DNA of 64,000 nt, from positions 1-64,000 of the forward strand of contig JARLGZ010000081.1 in assembly GCA_031292515.1 (NCBI GenBank), given 5' to 3'. Under the pieces are notes generated by a model. That model was not told the DNA's origin. It saw only the letters and a list, made by a program, of their open reading frames with translations, and made no database searches. Positions within the stretch are counted from its first letter, which is position 1. The number at the start of each line of letters is the position of its first letter. This document shows, piece after piece, positions 44,096-53,352 of the stretch. Origin of the DNA: Puia sp. (lineage in GTDB: Bacteria; Bacteroidota; Bacteroidia; Chitinophagales; Chitinophagaceae). The position numbers were made by a program, and so were the translations under genes.

Positions 44096-44986
44096 ATGAT
44101 CCAAAAGGCATCGGTGCAAAAAACAGCGGTCCACAAAACGGAGATTCCCTCTTCGAAGGTCTTTGTCGTGCGATACCTGCGTGACAGGCATTTCGACCCC
44201 TATTGGCATGCGCACCGGGAATACCAGCTCTTTGTGGTGCTGGAGGGGACCGGCACCCGTTTTATCGGGGACCAGATCAAGTCCTTCCGGCCCGGAGAAC
44301 TCGTCTTTACCGGGCCGCATCTCCCGCATTTGTGGCGAAGCGATGAAATCTATTTTGCCAGGAACAGCGGTCTGAACGCCGAGGGGATCGTGATCTACTT
44401 CGACGAGAACTTTCTGGGCAAGGACCTGCATGGGAAGGAAGAGATGGTCCTGCTAAAGAAATTGCTGCACCGGTCGGCGCGTGGTCTTGAATTTCACGGC
44501 CGGTGCAGGGCCCAGGTCATCGAAGGAATGAAAGAACTGACGGATCTCCGTGGCATGGCGGGTGTCATACAATTGCTGCGCATACTCGATACATTGGCCG
44601 TCAGCCGGGAATATGAGTATATATCCCGCGGGGGATTCAACCAGGCCTACAACCAGGATGAGACCGACCGCCTCAACCTCGTATACGACTATGTATTAAA
44701 GAACTTCCGGCGGAAGATCGCACTGACGGAACTGGCGGACCTCCTGCATATGACGCAGACCTCCTTCAGTCGCTACTTTACGATGCAGTACAGCAAACCC
44801 TTCACCCAATTCGTCTCGGAGATAAGAATCCGGGAAGCCTGCAGGCTGCTTGCGGAAACCGATGACCCGGTTTCACATATCGGCTACCAGTGCGGGTTCA
44901 ATACCCTCTCCAACTTCAACAAGCAATTCAGGGATCTCATGCTAAAAAAGCCCAGCCAATACAAAAGAGAATACAGGAGCCTTTAA
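44096..44986 (+). CDS. AraC-family transcriptional regulator
   Basis: 296 aa. N-terminal cupin sensor (DPYWHAHREYQLFVVLEGTGTR, FRPGELVFTGPHLPHLWR) and a C-terminal pair of helix-turn-helices (ALTELADLLHMTQTSFSRYF; DPVSHIGYQCGFNTLSNFNK). The cupin type often senses a sugar. Placement beside the ThuA-isomerase-oxidoreductase operon makes that operon its likely target. Confidence 0.93.
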   Translation: MIQKASVQKTAVHKTEIPSSKVFVVRYLRDRHFDPYWHAHREYQLFVVLEGTGTRFIGDQIKSFRPGELVFTGPHLPHLWRSDEIYFARNSGLNAEGIVIYFDENFLGKDLHGKEEMVLLKKLLHRSARGLEFHGRCRAQVIEGMKELTDLRGMAGVIQLLRILDTLAVSREYEYISRGGFNQAYNQDETDRLNLVYDYVLKNFRRKIALTELADLLHMTQTSFSRYFTMQYSKPFTQFVSEIRIREACRLLAETDDPVSHIGYQCGFNTLSNFNKQFRDLMLKKPSQYKREYRSL

Positions 44987-45022
44987 AAATCTTCACCCCC
45001 TCACTACGGACTGCCCACCTCT

Positions 45023-45094
45023 CACCACTCATTACTCACTACTAAACCCTCACCACTCATCACTCACTACTCACTCCTCACCACTCACTACTCC
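45023..45094. repeat. 28-bp tandem repeat between convergent genes
   Basis: Two 28-base copies (45023-45050, 45051-45078; each begins CACCACTCAT) and a partial third running into the mscS-like stop codon (45088-45090). Within each unit CACTCA-type sub-repeats occur. Confidence 0.85.
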
Positions 45095-47721
45095 ACCGTG
45101 ATCCCCTTCTTCTCGAAATGCTCATAGATCTTTGTCCGTACATCGCCGGCCATCGCCGTCGTCTTATTGAAATCCTTCGACCAGAAGAATACATTGATCT
45201 GGATCGACTTGGAGCTGATATTGCTTAGCAGGATCTCCGGCTCCTTTCGCTCCAGTACATTCGGATTCGCCTTGATGATCTCCTTGATTTCGTCGGCCCC
45301 GATATCCTCGGGATGAGGGGGCTTATCGATCGTAAATGACAGGCTCACACGCACATTATTATTGCTGAGGGTCCAGTTGACGATATTATGGGAGAGTACA
45401 TCGCCGTTGGGGATGATGACTTCGGCGCCTTCATCGGTGAGCAGGGTGCTGGAACGGATCCCGATCTCTTTTACCCGGCCTTTCTTGTCCCCGATCTCTA
45501 CCGTGTCCCCGATCCGCAAAGGCCGGTCGAAAATAAGGATGATCCCCGACACAAAGTTGTTCACGATGCTCTGCAGGCCCAGGCCGATACCGACGCCTAA
45601 GGCGCCAAGAATCACCGTGATCCTGTCGACGGGCAATCCCGATGCGGCCACCGCGAGCAGGAAGCCACCCACCAGCAAGATCAGCCGGGTGACCAGCAAC
45701 CTGGACCGCTGACCCTTGTCATCGAAAGCGGCATCATCACCCGTATCCCCAAAAAAATAGGTGATATATTTCTGAAGGAAGTTGGCCGTCCAGATGATCC
45801 CCAGGAACAAGGCAATTTCTCCGATTGTAAAATTGAAGCTCCCTACCTGTCGTGGATCGTTAAAGAAACCCGCCAGCAGGTCGTTAAGGGTGTCGAAGAC
45901 ATTCAGATTCGTCGTGAATACGATCAGCCACAAAAGAATGGCCAGCGCGATGGCAAAGCGTTGGATGGACTTCGAAACGCTCTCCACGTCGAACTGTTCG
46001 GGATAGCTCTTCCGGATCCGGCTGCTCTGGATCTGCAGGAGGAAGGCTTCCACGACAGACTGCGTAAAGACCAGCAGGCTGACGGTCTGCGCAAATGCAT
46101 AGATGGCGGTAGCGCCGAATATCTGGGATAGCGTGACCCTGCCAAAGAGATTGCAGAGCACCGCCAGCACGTTGAAAAACACATACAATCCCCCGGCATA
46201 AAAGATGATCCTGGACCAGCGAGGCATTCCCGCCGTAGCGGCGGGACCGGGGGCGTCCGGGGAGGAGGCGATCACAGAGCCCGGTAAATCGGGAGGCGGC
46301 GCGACCGCGGAGCCCCGCGGACCGGAAGACGAAATAGCCGTGGCCGGTTTTTTAAGCCATGAGAACCTGGGCAGGCCCGAGAGCTTTCTCGGGTTGAAAA
46401 GGAAGAAGACCCCTACGACGACGGAGAAGATATTCTGTATAAGATCCGCCCACCGCTGCATGCTCACCGGGAGGCCCAATATCCGGATGACCGGCACCGA
46501 CAAAAACAACAGGATGAAGATACACCATCCATAGAACAGGTAGCGGGGAAGACGCTTACGGAACATCAAGGTCAGCAGCACCATCAGCAGGAACTCAATC
46601 GTCTCGATATAGATAGCAGGCGCGTGGAGATCGAACAAGGGCGCCAGGCTGAGCATAAAGATCAACGCGGCGGAGAAAGGCCAGGGCTTGACATATTGGA
46701 AATGGAAACTTTCGATCGCCTCCAGCCTGCCCAGTTTTCTCAGCGACCGGAAATTATATCCGATCCAGAAAAAGAACAGCAGCCCCGTCAACAACAGCCA
46801 GAGACGGTTGCTGCGCGAGTTGGCGAAATAATATTTGGTTAGCTGCCGTTCGCTGTCGATGGATTGCTGAAAATCGTCTTTGGAGAAGTTTTTCCGGACC
46901 ACACCGGGGGAACGGGGCTCCCAGAGATATCGTCTTTCTTTTCCAAAGGCCCTCGTCCCCACTTCCTTTAACTTGGTATCCACCCGGAAGGTCAGATCGT
47001 TGATCGTGATACTGTTTGAAGAGGCACGGGCCTTCAGGTCGTTGATATACCCCGCATAGAATTTTGCGAGGCTGTCAGCCGCCCGCCACTTGCTCTTCAA
47101 CTGCTGGAGCTGGACCTGGAAGGAATCCCTAAGCGCAGAATCCCTGAAAATGCGCAGCATCAGCGTATCTTTTTTCAAACCGGCTATATCCGCCTTGACA
47201 CCGTCCATCTTCTTATCATAGCCGTCGAGATATTTGGCGTACTTCCCCGTATTCTTATCGAGCGCGTCCAGCAGCGTATTAAACATCTGCAGGTTGCGCA
47301 CATTCAAAGACCGGTCGTCGGCAACCGCTAACCTCGACTTGATAATGGTCAGGGCCGAATCCTCCTGGTCGAACTGATCCTGTATTTCCGGAAGGTGGAT
47401 AAAGGAAGCTGTGATGCCAGGCACCGCACTCAGCATCTGGTAAATGGTATCCAGGTTGTCCAGGTAGTCGCTGGTGGTGGGCGCGTTATTATTCGTGAAA
47501 AGCGTGGAATCGAATTTCCGGCGTTCATATTTCCGGACGAAAGTTTCCCGCTTCTTCAGTTCGGCCTTAACGCCTGGCTTTACCGAATCCGGTTTGGGCA
47601 GGGGGCTGGCGCTGGGGACGGCGACAGGAACGGCAGCACCGGGAAAAGTACTATCCTGGGCATGAACAACCTCAGTTCCAAAAAGCGACAACATCATAGA
47701 AAGCAACAACACGATCTTCAT
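45088..47721 (-). CDS. MscS-family mechanosensitive channel with long periplasmic N-terminus
   Basis: 877 aa. Signal peptide, then a coiled-coil-rich periplasmic region (about 40-290), about ten membrane helices and a MscS domain near the end (GLGLQSIVNNFVSGIILIFDRPLRIGDTVEIG is the pore-helix and beta-domain block). Plan matches MscK/MscM-like channels, which release solutes on hypo-osmotic shock. A Gly/Pro/Ala-rich insert (about 465-500, SGPRGSAVAPPPDLPGS) sits in a loop between two helices. Its final codons come from the 28-bp tandem repeat. Confidence 0.9.
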   Translation of the reverse strand: MKIVLLLSMMLSLFGTEVVHAQDSTFPGAAVPVAVPSASPLPKPDSVKPGVKAELKKRETFVRKYERRKFDSTLFTNNNAPTTSDYLDNLDTIYQMLSAVPGITASFIHLPEIQDQFDQEDSALTIIKSRLAVADDRSLNVRNLQMFNTLLDALDKNTGKYAKYLDGYDKKMDGVKADIAGLKKDTLMLRIFRDSALRDSFQVQLQQLKSKWRAADSLAKFYAGYINDLKARASSNSITINDLTFRVDTKLKEVGTRAFGKERRYLWEPRSPGVVRKNFSKDDFQQSIDSERQLTKYYFANSRSNRLWLLLTGLLFFFWIGYNFRSLRKLGRLEAIESFHFQYVKPWPFSAALIFMLSLAPLFDLHAPAIYIETIEFLLMVLLTLMFRKRLPRYLFYGWCIFILLFLSVPVIRILGLPVSMQRWADLIQNIFSVVVGVFFLFNPRKLSGLPRFSWLKKPATAISSSGPRGSAVAPPPDLPGSVIASSPDAPGPAATAGMPRWSRIIFYAGGLYVFFNVLAVLCNLFGRVTLSQIFGATAIYAFAQTVSLLVFTQSVVEAFLLQIQSSRIRKSYPEQFDVESVSKSIQRFAIALAILLWLIVFTTNLNVFDTLNDLLAGFFNDPRQVGSFNFTIGEIALFLGIIWTANFLQKYITYFFGDTGDDAAFDDKGQRSRLLVTRLILLVGGFLLAVAASGLPVDRITVILGALGVGIGLGLQSIVNNFVSGIILIFDRPLRIGDTVEIGDKKGRVKEIGIRSSTLLTDEGAEVIIPNGDVLSHNIVNWTLSNNNVRVSLSFTIDKPPHPEDIGADEIKEIIKANPNVLERKEPEILLSNISSKSIQINVFFWSKDFNKTTAMAGDVRTKIYEHFEKKGITVE

Positions 47722-47807
47722 ACAGAGAGAATTAGTAGTCCGCCAAAACTAGGGCTTTTTTTATTGTCCGCGCCATCGTCCCTTTTTATGGCCCCCCTGG
47801 CAAAAAC

Positions 47808-47914
47808 CTGGTGAAAGTCCCTGGTGAATTCCTGTTGAAAGTTGCTGGTGAATCGCCTGGTGAAAGTCCCGGCGACAACCTGGTGAAGCCGCAGTGAAAG
47901 TCGTGGTGAAAAAG
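47808..47914. repeat. Degenerate 12-13-bp tandem repeat (CTGGTGAAAGTC type)
   Basis: About nine diverged units of CTGGTGAAAGTC / CTGGTGAATTC. It fills the 224-base gap between the channel gene and the acyltransferase-like gene. Short reverse ORFs across it (47761-48037) are products of the repeat. Confidence 0.75.
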
Positions 47915-47945
47915 CCCCTTTGGGAAGCCCCCTGGCGAAAGGGCC

Positions 47946-49061
47946 CTAGATCCGCAGGAAGGTCTGTTTCCTGTACAAAAAATACAAAAACATCCATTGC
48001 ACGGCCAGCGCGCAGATCCCCAGGATGACTTCATCATAGGGTTTGCCGGCCAGTTGCCCCAGCCATTTAAAAAAGTGGCTGGCAGTATAGCTCCAGTGGA
48101 TGACGATGCCCGACATATAGATCAGGATCGAATTCATGCCGATCACCCGGAAGAACAGGGTCCATCGCCGATATCCCCGCACATCGATGAGATAGTAGAA
48201 CAACGAGAGCAGCAGCAGGCTGATCCCTCCCGTCAGCAGGACGAAGGAACTCGACCACATATTTTTATTAAAGGGGAAGTCGAGGTTCCAGAGAAAACCC
48301 AGCCCGAGGGAGACCACGCCGGCTGCTGCCAGCCATTTTGCATTACCCGCCGGGCTAAACCGCCCGCTTTTCAGGAGTTTACCTGCAAAGATCCCCAGCA
48401 GGACATTGTCAATCCCGGGAATCGTACAGACCAATCCCACGGTGTCGTGTATCTTCCTGGCAAGCCTGCCCGGCAGGATGCTGCGGTCGACATAAGAAGC
48501 GAAATTTCCGGGTTCCGTCAGATCGCCATGCGGATATCCCGGCGCCGAAGTGAATTTCAGCATTAGCCAATAGCCGACCAGGAATATCCAGAACCATACC
48601 CATTGCATCCGCTCGCCGGCATATAGATAGACGATATTGGCAAACACATAGGTCGCGCCGATTTTCCCCAATACGCTGGGGAAACGGATATCCGACAGCG
48701 GGCGGATCTGCAGCCCGTTGTTGTAGATGATCCCCAGCAGGATGAGGATGACGCCTCGCTTAATCACCTTCCACAGCAATTCGCGCCGGCTCCGTTCCTT
48801 CTCCAGATCCCTGCCGATCGAATACGGTGTCGATACCCCCGCCAGGAACATAAACAGCGGGAAGATCAGATCCCAGAAGGTGAAACCATTCCAGACAGGA
48901 TGTTCGAACTGGTCCGAAAAGGCGACCCAAAAAGGCGAACCCGCTAGTTTGGCGATATCCGCGACGATGGGCCCCAGCCCCATGATCCAAAACATATCGA
49001 AACCCCGCAGGGTATCCAGCGAATACAAACGTTGGGTTATGACAGGGGTATTACTATTCAC
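47946..49061 (-). CDS. DUF5009/HGSNAT-like membrane acyltransferase
   Basis: 371 aa with about ten membrane helices. Starts with the family block RLYSLDTLRGFDMFWIMG and continues with FWDLIFPLFMFLAGVSTPYS. Relatives of human heparan-alpha-glucosaminide N-acetyltransferase; in bacteria thought to move acyl groups onto sugars across the membrane. The start is GTG (49059-49061) overlapping the upstream TGA as GTGA, so translation is coupled to the DUF1080 gene. Confidence 0.85.
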   Translation of the reverse strand: MNSNTPVITQRLYSLDTLRGFDMFWIMGLGPIVADIAKLAGSPFWVAFSDQFEHPVWNGFTFWDLIFPLFMFLAGVSTPYSIGRDLEKERSRRELLWKVIKRGVILILLGIIYNNGLQIRPLSDIRFPSVLGKIGATYVFANIVYLYAGERMQWVWFWIFLVGYWLMLKFTSAPGYPHGDLTEPGNFASYVDRSILPGRLARKIHDTVGLVCTIPGIDNVLLGIFAGKLLKSGRFSPAGNAKWLAAAGVVSLGLGFLWNLDFPFNKNMWSSSFVLLTGGISLLLLSLFYYLIDVRGYRRWTLFFRVIGMNSILIYMSGIVIHWSYTASHFFKWLGQLAGKPYDEVILGICALAVQWMFLYFLYRKQTFLRI

Positions 49062-49894
49062 AGCCTTCTGATCTTTATATTCCGGAAATACACTTTGTCG
49101 CCGTCATGGTCGGTAAGCATGATACGCCCGGCGGGCAGTTCTCCGTAGTGATCGTACACCTTGAATTTTGTCGCGGCCATCCGGTCCCGGAAATCGGAAC
49201 TGCCTCTTTCGCAACTGACCACTTTTACACCGTTCAGCCAATGTTCGATATGCGATCCCTGAACGATGATCCTTCCGGTGTTCCAACTTCCGGACGGCAG
49301 CAGCGTCTTATTGACCGGGGCATATACCAGGTAGAGGGAGGCGGTCGATCCCTCGTCGTGCGCATGATTCCTGACTTCCGGATGGTTGAAGTCGTCGATG
49401 ATCTGGTATTCGGGACCGTTCCACTCCGTGTTCCCGGTACTGTTGTTCTTAATGTCTCCTACCAGGTATTTTATCCCGCTGTTGGCGATATTCGTCAGGT
49501 TGAAATCGAAGACCAGCTCGAAATTGCCATATTCCTCCTGCGTGATGATATCCTGCCCCTTGCGGTGATCTTTTACACTGAGCGTCCCGTTTTCGATCAC
49601 CCATCCGTCAGACGGCCTCGCCTCTACGTGAACGCTCACCCATTTGTCCATGTTTGTCCCGTCGAACAGGACTTCCCAGTCGTCTTGAGACCTCTCTCTA
49701 TTCGCGACTGCCGGCTTATTCAAGACCTCAGCTCCTTTCAAAACTTCACCTCCTTTCAAGATCTCACCCCTCCTCAAAAGCCCTTCTTCATTCCGCACAG
49801 TGTCCTTCCCCCCTGTGTCCGGGAAGCCTTGAAACTGGCAGACGACGAACAGGAGCATCACTTTCGGGAAACCCGCCCATTTACGCATATTCAT
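49058..49894 (-). CDS. Secreted DUF1080 protein
   Basis: 278 aa starting at ATG 49894 (MNMRKWAGFPKVMLLF); the longer frame would run into the previous gene. Signal peptide, a linker made of an 18-bp repeat (GEILKGGEVLKGAEVLNK), then one DUF1080 domain (WEVLFDGTNMDKWVSV, NFELVFDFNLTNIANSGIKY, GPEYQIIDDFNHPE, HWLNGVKVV). Family members include 3-keto-disaccharide hydrolases. Middle gene of an operon with a Tat-exported oxidoreductase upstream and the acyltransferase-like gene downstream. Confidence 0.88.
   Translation of the reverse strand: MNMRKWAGFPKVMLLFVVCQFQGFPDTGGKDTVRNEEGLLRRGEILKGGEVLKGAEVLNKPAVANRERSQDDWEVLFDGTNMDKWVSVHVEARPSDGWVIENGTLSVKDHRKGQDIITQEEYGNFELVFDFNLTNIANSGIKYLVGDIKNNSTGNTEWNGPEYQIIDDFNHPEVRNHAHDEGSTASLYLVYAPVNKTLLPSGSWNTGRIIVQGSHIEHWLNGVKVVSCERGSSDFRDRMAATKFKVYDHYGELPAGRIMLTDHDGDKVYFRNIKIRRL
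49720..49773. repeat. 18-bp tandem repeat inside the DUF1080 gene
   Basis: TCAAGACCTCAGCTCCTT, TCAAAACTTCACCTCCTT and TCAAGATCTCACCCCTCC, in frame, encode the repeated K-G-x-E-x-L linker after the signal peptide. Confidence 0.85.
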
Positions 49895-49938
49895 AAAAGT
49901 TATTTTTAATTTTTGATCAGCCCCTTGCCAATGCCGCT

Positions 49939-51288
49939 TCACACCGTCGGCTCCCAACCGGGGGCATATTCCCTTTTCCACAGTTTCGCCGCGGCCTCAT
50001 TATTCAGGATATGGCCGTTCGTCGCATCGGTCTGAAGGGCGATATTGCCGGAACGATAGGAGATATTCCCCAACTGGCAAAGCAAGGTACTCTTATAGCC
50101 ATTTAAAATTTCGGCATTCAGGGGTGTACCCTTGCGGATGCTGTCGAAGAAATTTTGGATATGCAGGGCATCCAGTGCCTGGGAGGGATCCACCTTATTG
50201 GAGACATCCACCAGCGTATCGTTTCTCACTTCTTTCAGCAGTTTGTTGGTCAGGTCATAGATACGGTAGGAGTTTCCGCCGGCAACCTCCATTTCCAAAG
50301 TTCCTTTCTCGCCGTAAAAACTGGCGCCTACGCTGACTCCTTCCACATTGCGGCCATTACAGCTCCTGCCCTCCCATTCCATAAACGTATTGTTGGGGAA
50401 TTCCCAGGTGATCACCTGCGTGTCCGGGGTCTCCCAGTCGTCCTTATAACGATAACGGCCGCCTCCGGAGCGTACGCTGATGGGATAGTCGACGCCGAGC
50501 CCCCAACGCATCAGGTCTACCATATGGGTACCGTTGTTCAAGGCTTCGCCGGTACCCCAGTTCCAGAACCAATGCCAGTTATAGTGGAGGATATTGTCCC
50601 GGTAGGGCTGCCGCGGCGCCGGTCCCTGCCAGAGATCATAATTGAGCCAGGAGGGGGCGTCGGTTATTTTGCCCGTCCCGATCGAAGGCCGGTTATTAGC
50701 ATACCAGCCCTTTGCAAAATAGGGGCGCCCGATGATACCGTCCTGCAACTCTTTGATCGCGGCGATCAGGTTGGGCCAGGACCTGCGTTGGGAACCCATT
50801 TGCACCCGCCGGTCGTATTTCCGGGAAGCGGCGACCAGCAACTCACCCTCATGCGGGTTGTGAGAACAAGGTTTCTCCACATACACGTGCTTGCCGGCCT
50901 TACAGGCCAGGATAGCGGCGGGAGCATGCCAGTGATCGGGCGTCGCGATCACCATGGCCTCCAGGGATTTGTCTTCGAGGGCTTTCCGGAAATCCGGCGC
51001 ACCCATCGGGCGACGGTTCTGTATTTTTTCTACCACGCCGATACAGTGGTCCATCGACTGGCTGTCTACGTCGCAGATATAGAGAACCTCGCAATTTTTC
51101 TGTTGTGCATAGTTTTGGGCCAGTGCCAGCCCCCGGGAGTGAACGCCCATGACCCCTACTTTGATACGTTCGTTGGCGCCCAAAATCCGGGCATAGCTTC
51201 CGGCGCTGAAACCCGGCAATACGCCGCCGAAAGAGACGGCGGAAGCCGCCATCGCTGTCTTGATGAATTTTCTTCTGGATTGCTGCAT
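49939..51288 (-). CDS. Tat-exported Gfo/Idh/MocA oxidoreductase
   Basis: 449 aa. Twin-arginine start SRRKFIKTAMAASAV (4-18), NAD(P) site VGVMGVHSRGLAL, EKP motif in VYVEKPCSHNPHEG, and ATPDHWHAP before it. The EKP lysine is present, as in active dehydrogenases. Likely oxidises a glycoside in the periplasm, giving a keto-sugar for the DUF1080 protein next in the operon. Confidence 0.92.
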   Translation of the reverse strand: MQQSRRKFIKTAMAASAVSFGGVLPGFSAGSYARILGANERIKVGVMGVHSRGLALAQNYAQQKNCEVLYICDVDSQSMDHCIGVVEKIQNRRPMGAPDFRKALEDKSLEAMVIATPDHWHAPAAILACKAGKHVYVEKPCSHNPHEGELLVAASRKYDRRVQMGSQRRSWPNLIAAIKELQDGIIGRPYFAKGWYANNRPSIGTGKITDAPSWLNYDLWQGPAPRQPYRDNILHYNWHWFWNWGTGEALNNGTHMVDLMRWGLGVDYPISVRSGGGRYRYKDDWETPDTQVITWEFPNNTFMEWEGRSCNGRNVEGVSVGASFYGEKGTLEMEVAGGNSYRIYDLTNKLLKEVRNDTLVDVSNKVDPSQALDALHIQNFFDSIRKGTPLNAEILNGYKSTLLCQLGNISYRSGNIALQTDATNGHILNNEAAAKLWKREYAPGWEPTV

Positions 51289-51500
51289 GTGTTAGAGAAT
51301 TAGTTGGTCATATTGGCTATCTAGACGCTCCTAAATATAAACCTTTGGCAAAATAAAACCGCTCATAACATGATCGCGGAAGAAAAATATTTTTATATTC
51401 GGAAGTTCACGGCGATTTCCCGGCACGACACATATCAGTATTCAGGCATATTTATCGTTTTTTCACCCACTTGACAAATAAAGAGATACAAATAGAGATC

Positions 51501-52820
51501 ATGCAAAAAGGAATAAAGAACCCGTCCACTCTCACCTCCATGCTGATCATTGGCGGTCTTTTTTTCATCTTTGGCTTTGTGACCTGGGTGAATGCCATCC
51601 TGATCCCCTATTTTAAAATAACCTGCGAACTCTCCAATTTTCAATCCTACCTGGTAGCCTTCGCCTTTTATATCTCCTATTTCGTCATGTCCGTGCCCTC
51701 CTCCTACCTGCTCAAATCGGTGGGCTTCAAAAACGGAATCATGCTGGGCCTCTGGATCATGGCCGCAGGGGCTTTTATCTTTATACCGGCCGCCCTGACC
51801 CGCACCTATGAGGTCTTCCTGCTGGGACTATTCACCATCGGCTCCGGTCTGGCCGTCCTGCAATCGGCCGCGAATCCGTATATCACCATTCTTGGTCCCA
51901 GGGAGAAAGCGGCACAGCGTATCAGCATCATGGGCATCTGTAACAAAGGAGCGGGGATCCTCGCCCCCCTATTATTCGCCTCGGTCGTGTTGAAAGTCAC
52001 GGACAGCGAATTATTCAAACTATTGCCGCTGATGGACGCGGTACAGAAAAATGCCGCCCTGAATGAATTGATCCGCAGGGTGATTACACCCTATACCTGT
52101 ATCGGTGTGGTCCTCCTTGCGCTAGGCGCCTTCATCCGTTTTTCCCCCTTGCCGGAAATCGACACGGAACACGAGAGCCCCGAGATGGCCATCGCCAACG
52201 CCAGCAAAAAAAACATATTCCACTTTCCGCACCTCATATTGGGAGCCCTGGCGATCTTCCTCCATGTCGGCACGCAGGTCATCGCCATCGATACGATCAT
52301 AGGCTACGCCAATTCGATGCACATTCCCTTAATGGAAGCCCGGGTGTTTCCCTCCTACACGCTGCTGGCGACCATCGCCGGCTATCTCCTCGGCATTGTC
52401 TGTATTCCCAGATATATAAAACAGGTCAATGCATTCCGGATCTGCACCTTCCTGGGAATCGCCCTGACACTGCTCATCATCTTCGCACATGGAAGAGTCG
52501 CCTTACTGGGTCATGTGACCGATATCTCGATCTGGTTCGTGGTACTGCTGGGTCTGGCCAACTCCCTGGTATGGGCCGGCATATGGCCCCTGGCCCTGCA
52601 CGACCTGGGACGCTTTACAAAACTGGGCGCCTCCATCATGATCATGGGCCTCTGCGGCAGCGCCATTCTCCCGCTGATCTACGGCCACTATGCCGATGCA
52701 TGGGATGTAAGAAGAGCCTATTGGGTATTATTCCCCTGTTATATATACCTGGCCTTTTATGCAGTCTACGGCCATACCATGAGACGGTGGCTGCCGGCAA
52801 AATCGATGTTGCCCGCCTGA
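51501..52820 (+). CDS. FucP-like sugar:proton symporter (MFS)
   Basis: 439 aa with 12 predicted helices. I use the ATG at 51501 (MQKGIKNPSTLTSMLIIGG); a TTG ten codons upstream is less likely. FucP/GluP blocks FGFVTWVNAILIPYF, ANPYITILGP and ISIMGICNKGAG are intact. Imports a monosaccharide such as fucose, glucose or galactose with protons. It is divergent from the DUF1080/oxidoreductase operon and may carry the product inside. Confidence 0.92.
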   Translation: MQKGIKNPSTLTSMLIIGGLFFIFGFVTWVNAILIPYFKITCELSNFQSYLVAFAFYISYFVMSVPSSYLLKSVGFKNGIMLGLWIMAAGAFIFIPAALTRTYEVFLLGLFTIGSGLAVLQSAANPYITILGPREKAAQRISIMGICNKGAGILAPLLFASVVLKVTDSELFKLLPLMDAVQKNAALNELIRRVITPYTCIGVVLLALGAFIRFSPLPEIDTEHESPEMAIANASKKNIFHFPHLILGALAIFLHVGTQVIAIDTIIGYANSMHIPLMEARVFPSYTLLATIAGYLLGIVCIPRYIKQVNAFRICTFLGIALTLLIIFAHGRVALLGHVTDISIWFVVLLGLANSLVWAGIWPLALHDLGRFTKLGASIMIMGLCGSAILPLIYGHYADAWDVRRAYWVLFPCYIYLAFYAVYGHTMRRWLPAKSMLPA

Positions 52821-52942
52821 TCAGTTCCGCCGAATGCACTCTTTTATTCCGTTTGCTCCATTGCTTATTACACTATTCTTATTACACCGTTCCTGGCGGG
52901 ACTGCAGTATTATAATTAGAAAAAAACAAAAAAATATTTGCT

Positions 52943-52985
52943 GAACTATAAAAATAGTTCTAAGTTTGAACTACAAGTATAGTTC
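52943..52985. promoter_or_regulatory. Two BlaI-type operator dyads
   Basis: GAACTAT-AAAA-ATAGTTC (52943-52960) is a perfect 7-bp dyad. GAACTAC-AAGT-ATAGTTC (52968-52985) has one changed base. The copies are 25 bases apart and the second ends one base before the blaI start codon. They are the most likely binding sites for the BlaI protein encoded right behind. Confidence 0.8.
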
Positions 52986-52986
52986 A

Positions 52987-53349
52987 ATGAGATCTCTTAC
53001 AAAAGCGGAAGAACAAATCATGATGGTCCTGTGGAAGATGGAAAGCGGTCTCCTGATGGAAATAGTAGCGAAGATGCCAAAACCGCAACTCCATAAGAAC
53101 ACGATCGCGACGGTACTCAAAACTCTTATCGAAAAAGGTTTCGTGGAAACGGAAAATGTCGGAAGGTTTTTCAGGTATCGCCCGGCCATTACAAAGGAGG
53201 AATATTCGTCATCGACATTGCTGAACGTGGCAAAAGGATATTTCGGGGGGTCCTTTACGAATGTGATCTCCTTCCTGGTCGACGAAAAGAAATTGTCCGT
53301 GAAGGACCTGGAGCTCCTGCTGCAGCAAATAAAAAAAGAAAAAAAATAG
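52987..53349 (+). CDS. BlaI/MecI/CopY-family repressor
   Basis: 120 aa from ATG 52987 (MRSLTKAEEQIMMVLWKM); a TTG seven codons upstream overlaps the operator and is rejected. Winged-helix N-domain (LHKNTIATVLKTLIEKGFVETE) and C-terminal dimerisation domain. Such repressors are cut by a partner M56 peptidase. The partner gene begins 3 bases after the stop. Autoregulation is expected from the two dyads. Confidence 0.93.
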   Translation: MRSLTKAEEQIMMVLWKMESGLLMEIVAKMPKPQLHKNTIATVLKTLIEKGFVETENVGRFFRYRPAITKEEYSSSTLLNVAKGYFGGSFTNVISFLVDEKKLSVKDLELLLQQIKKEKK

Positions 53350-53352
53350 CGT

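Noticed and set aside
43904-44431. 176-codon upstream extension of the ThuA fusion gene
   Set aside because: Overlaps the divergent AraC gene and is not protein-like; the ATG at 43903 begins a signal peptide.
50155-51303. 382-codon plus-strand ORF
   Set aside because: Antisense to the Tat-exported oxidoreductase at 49939, which has clear motifs.
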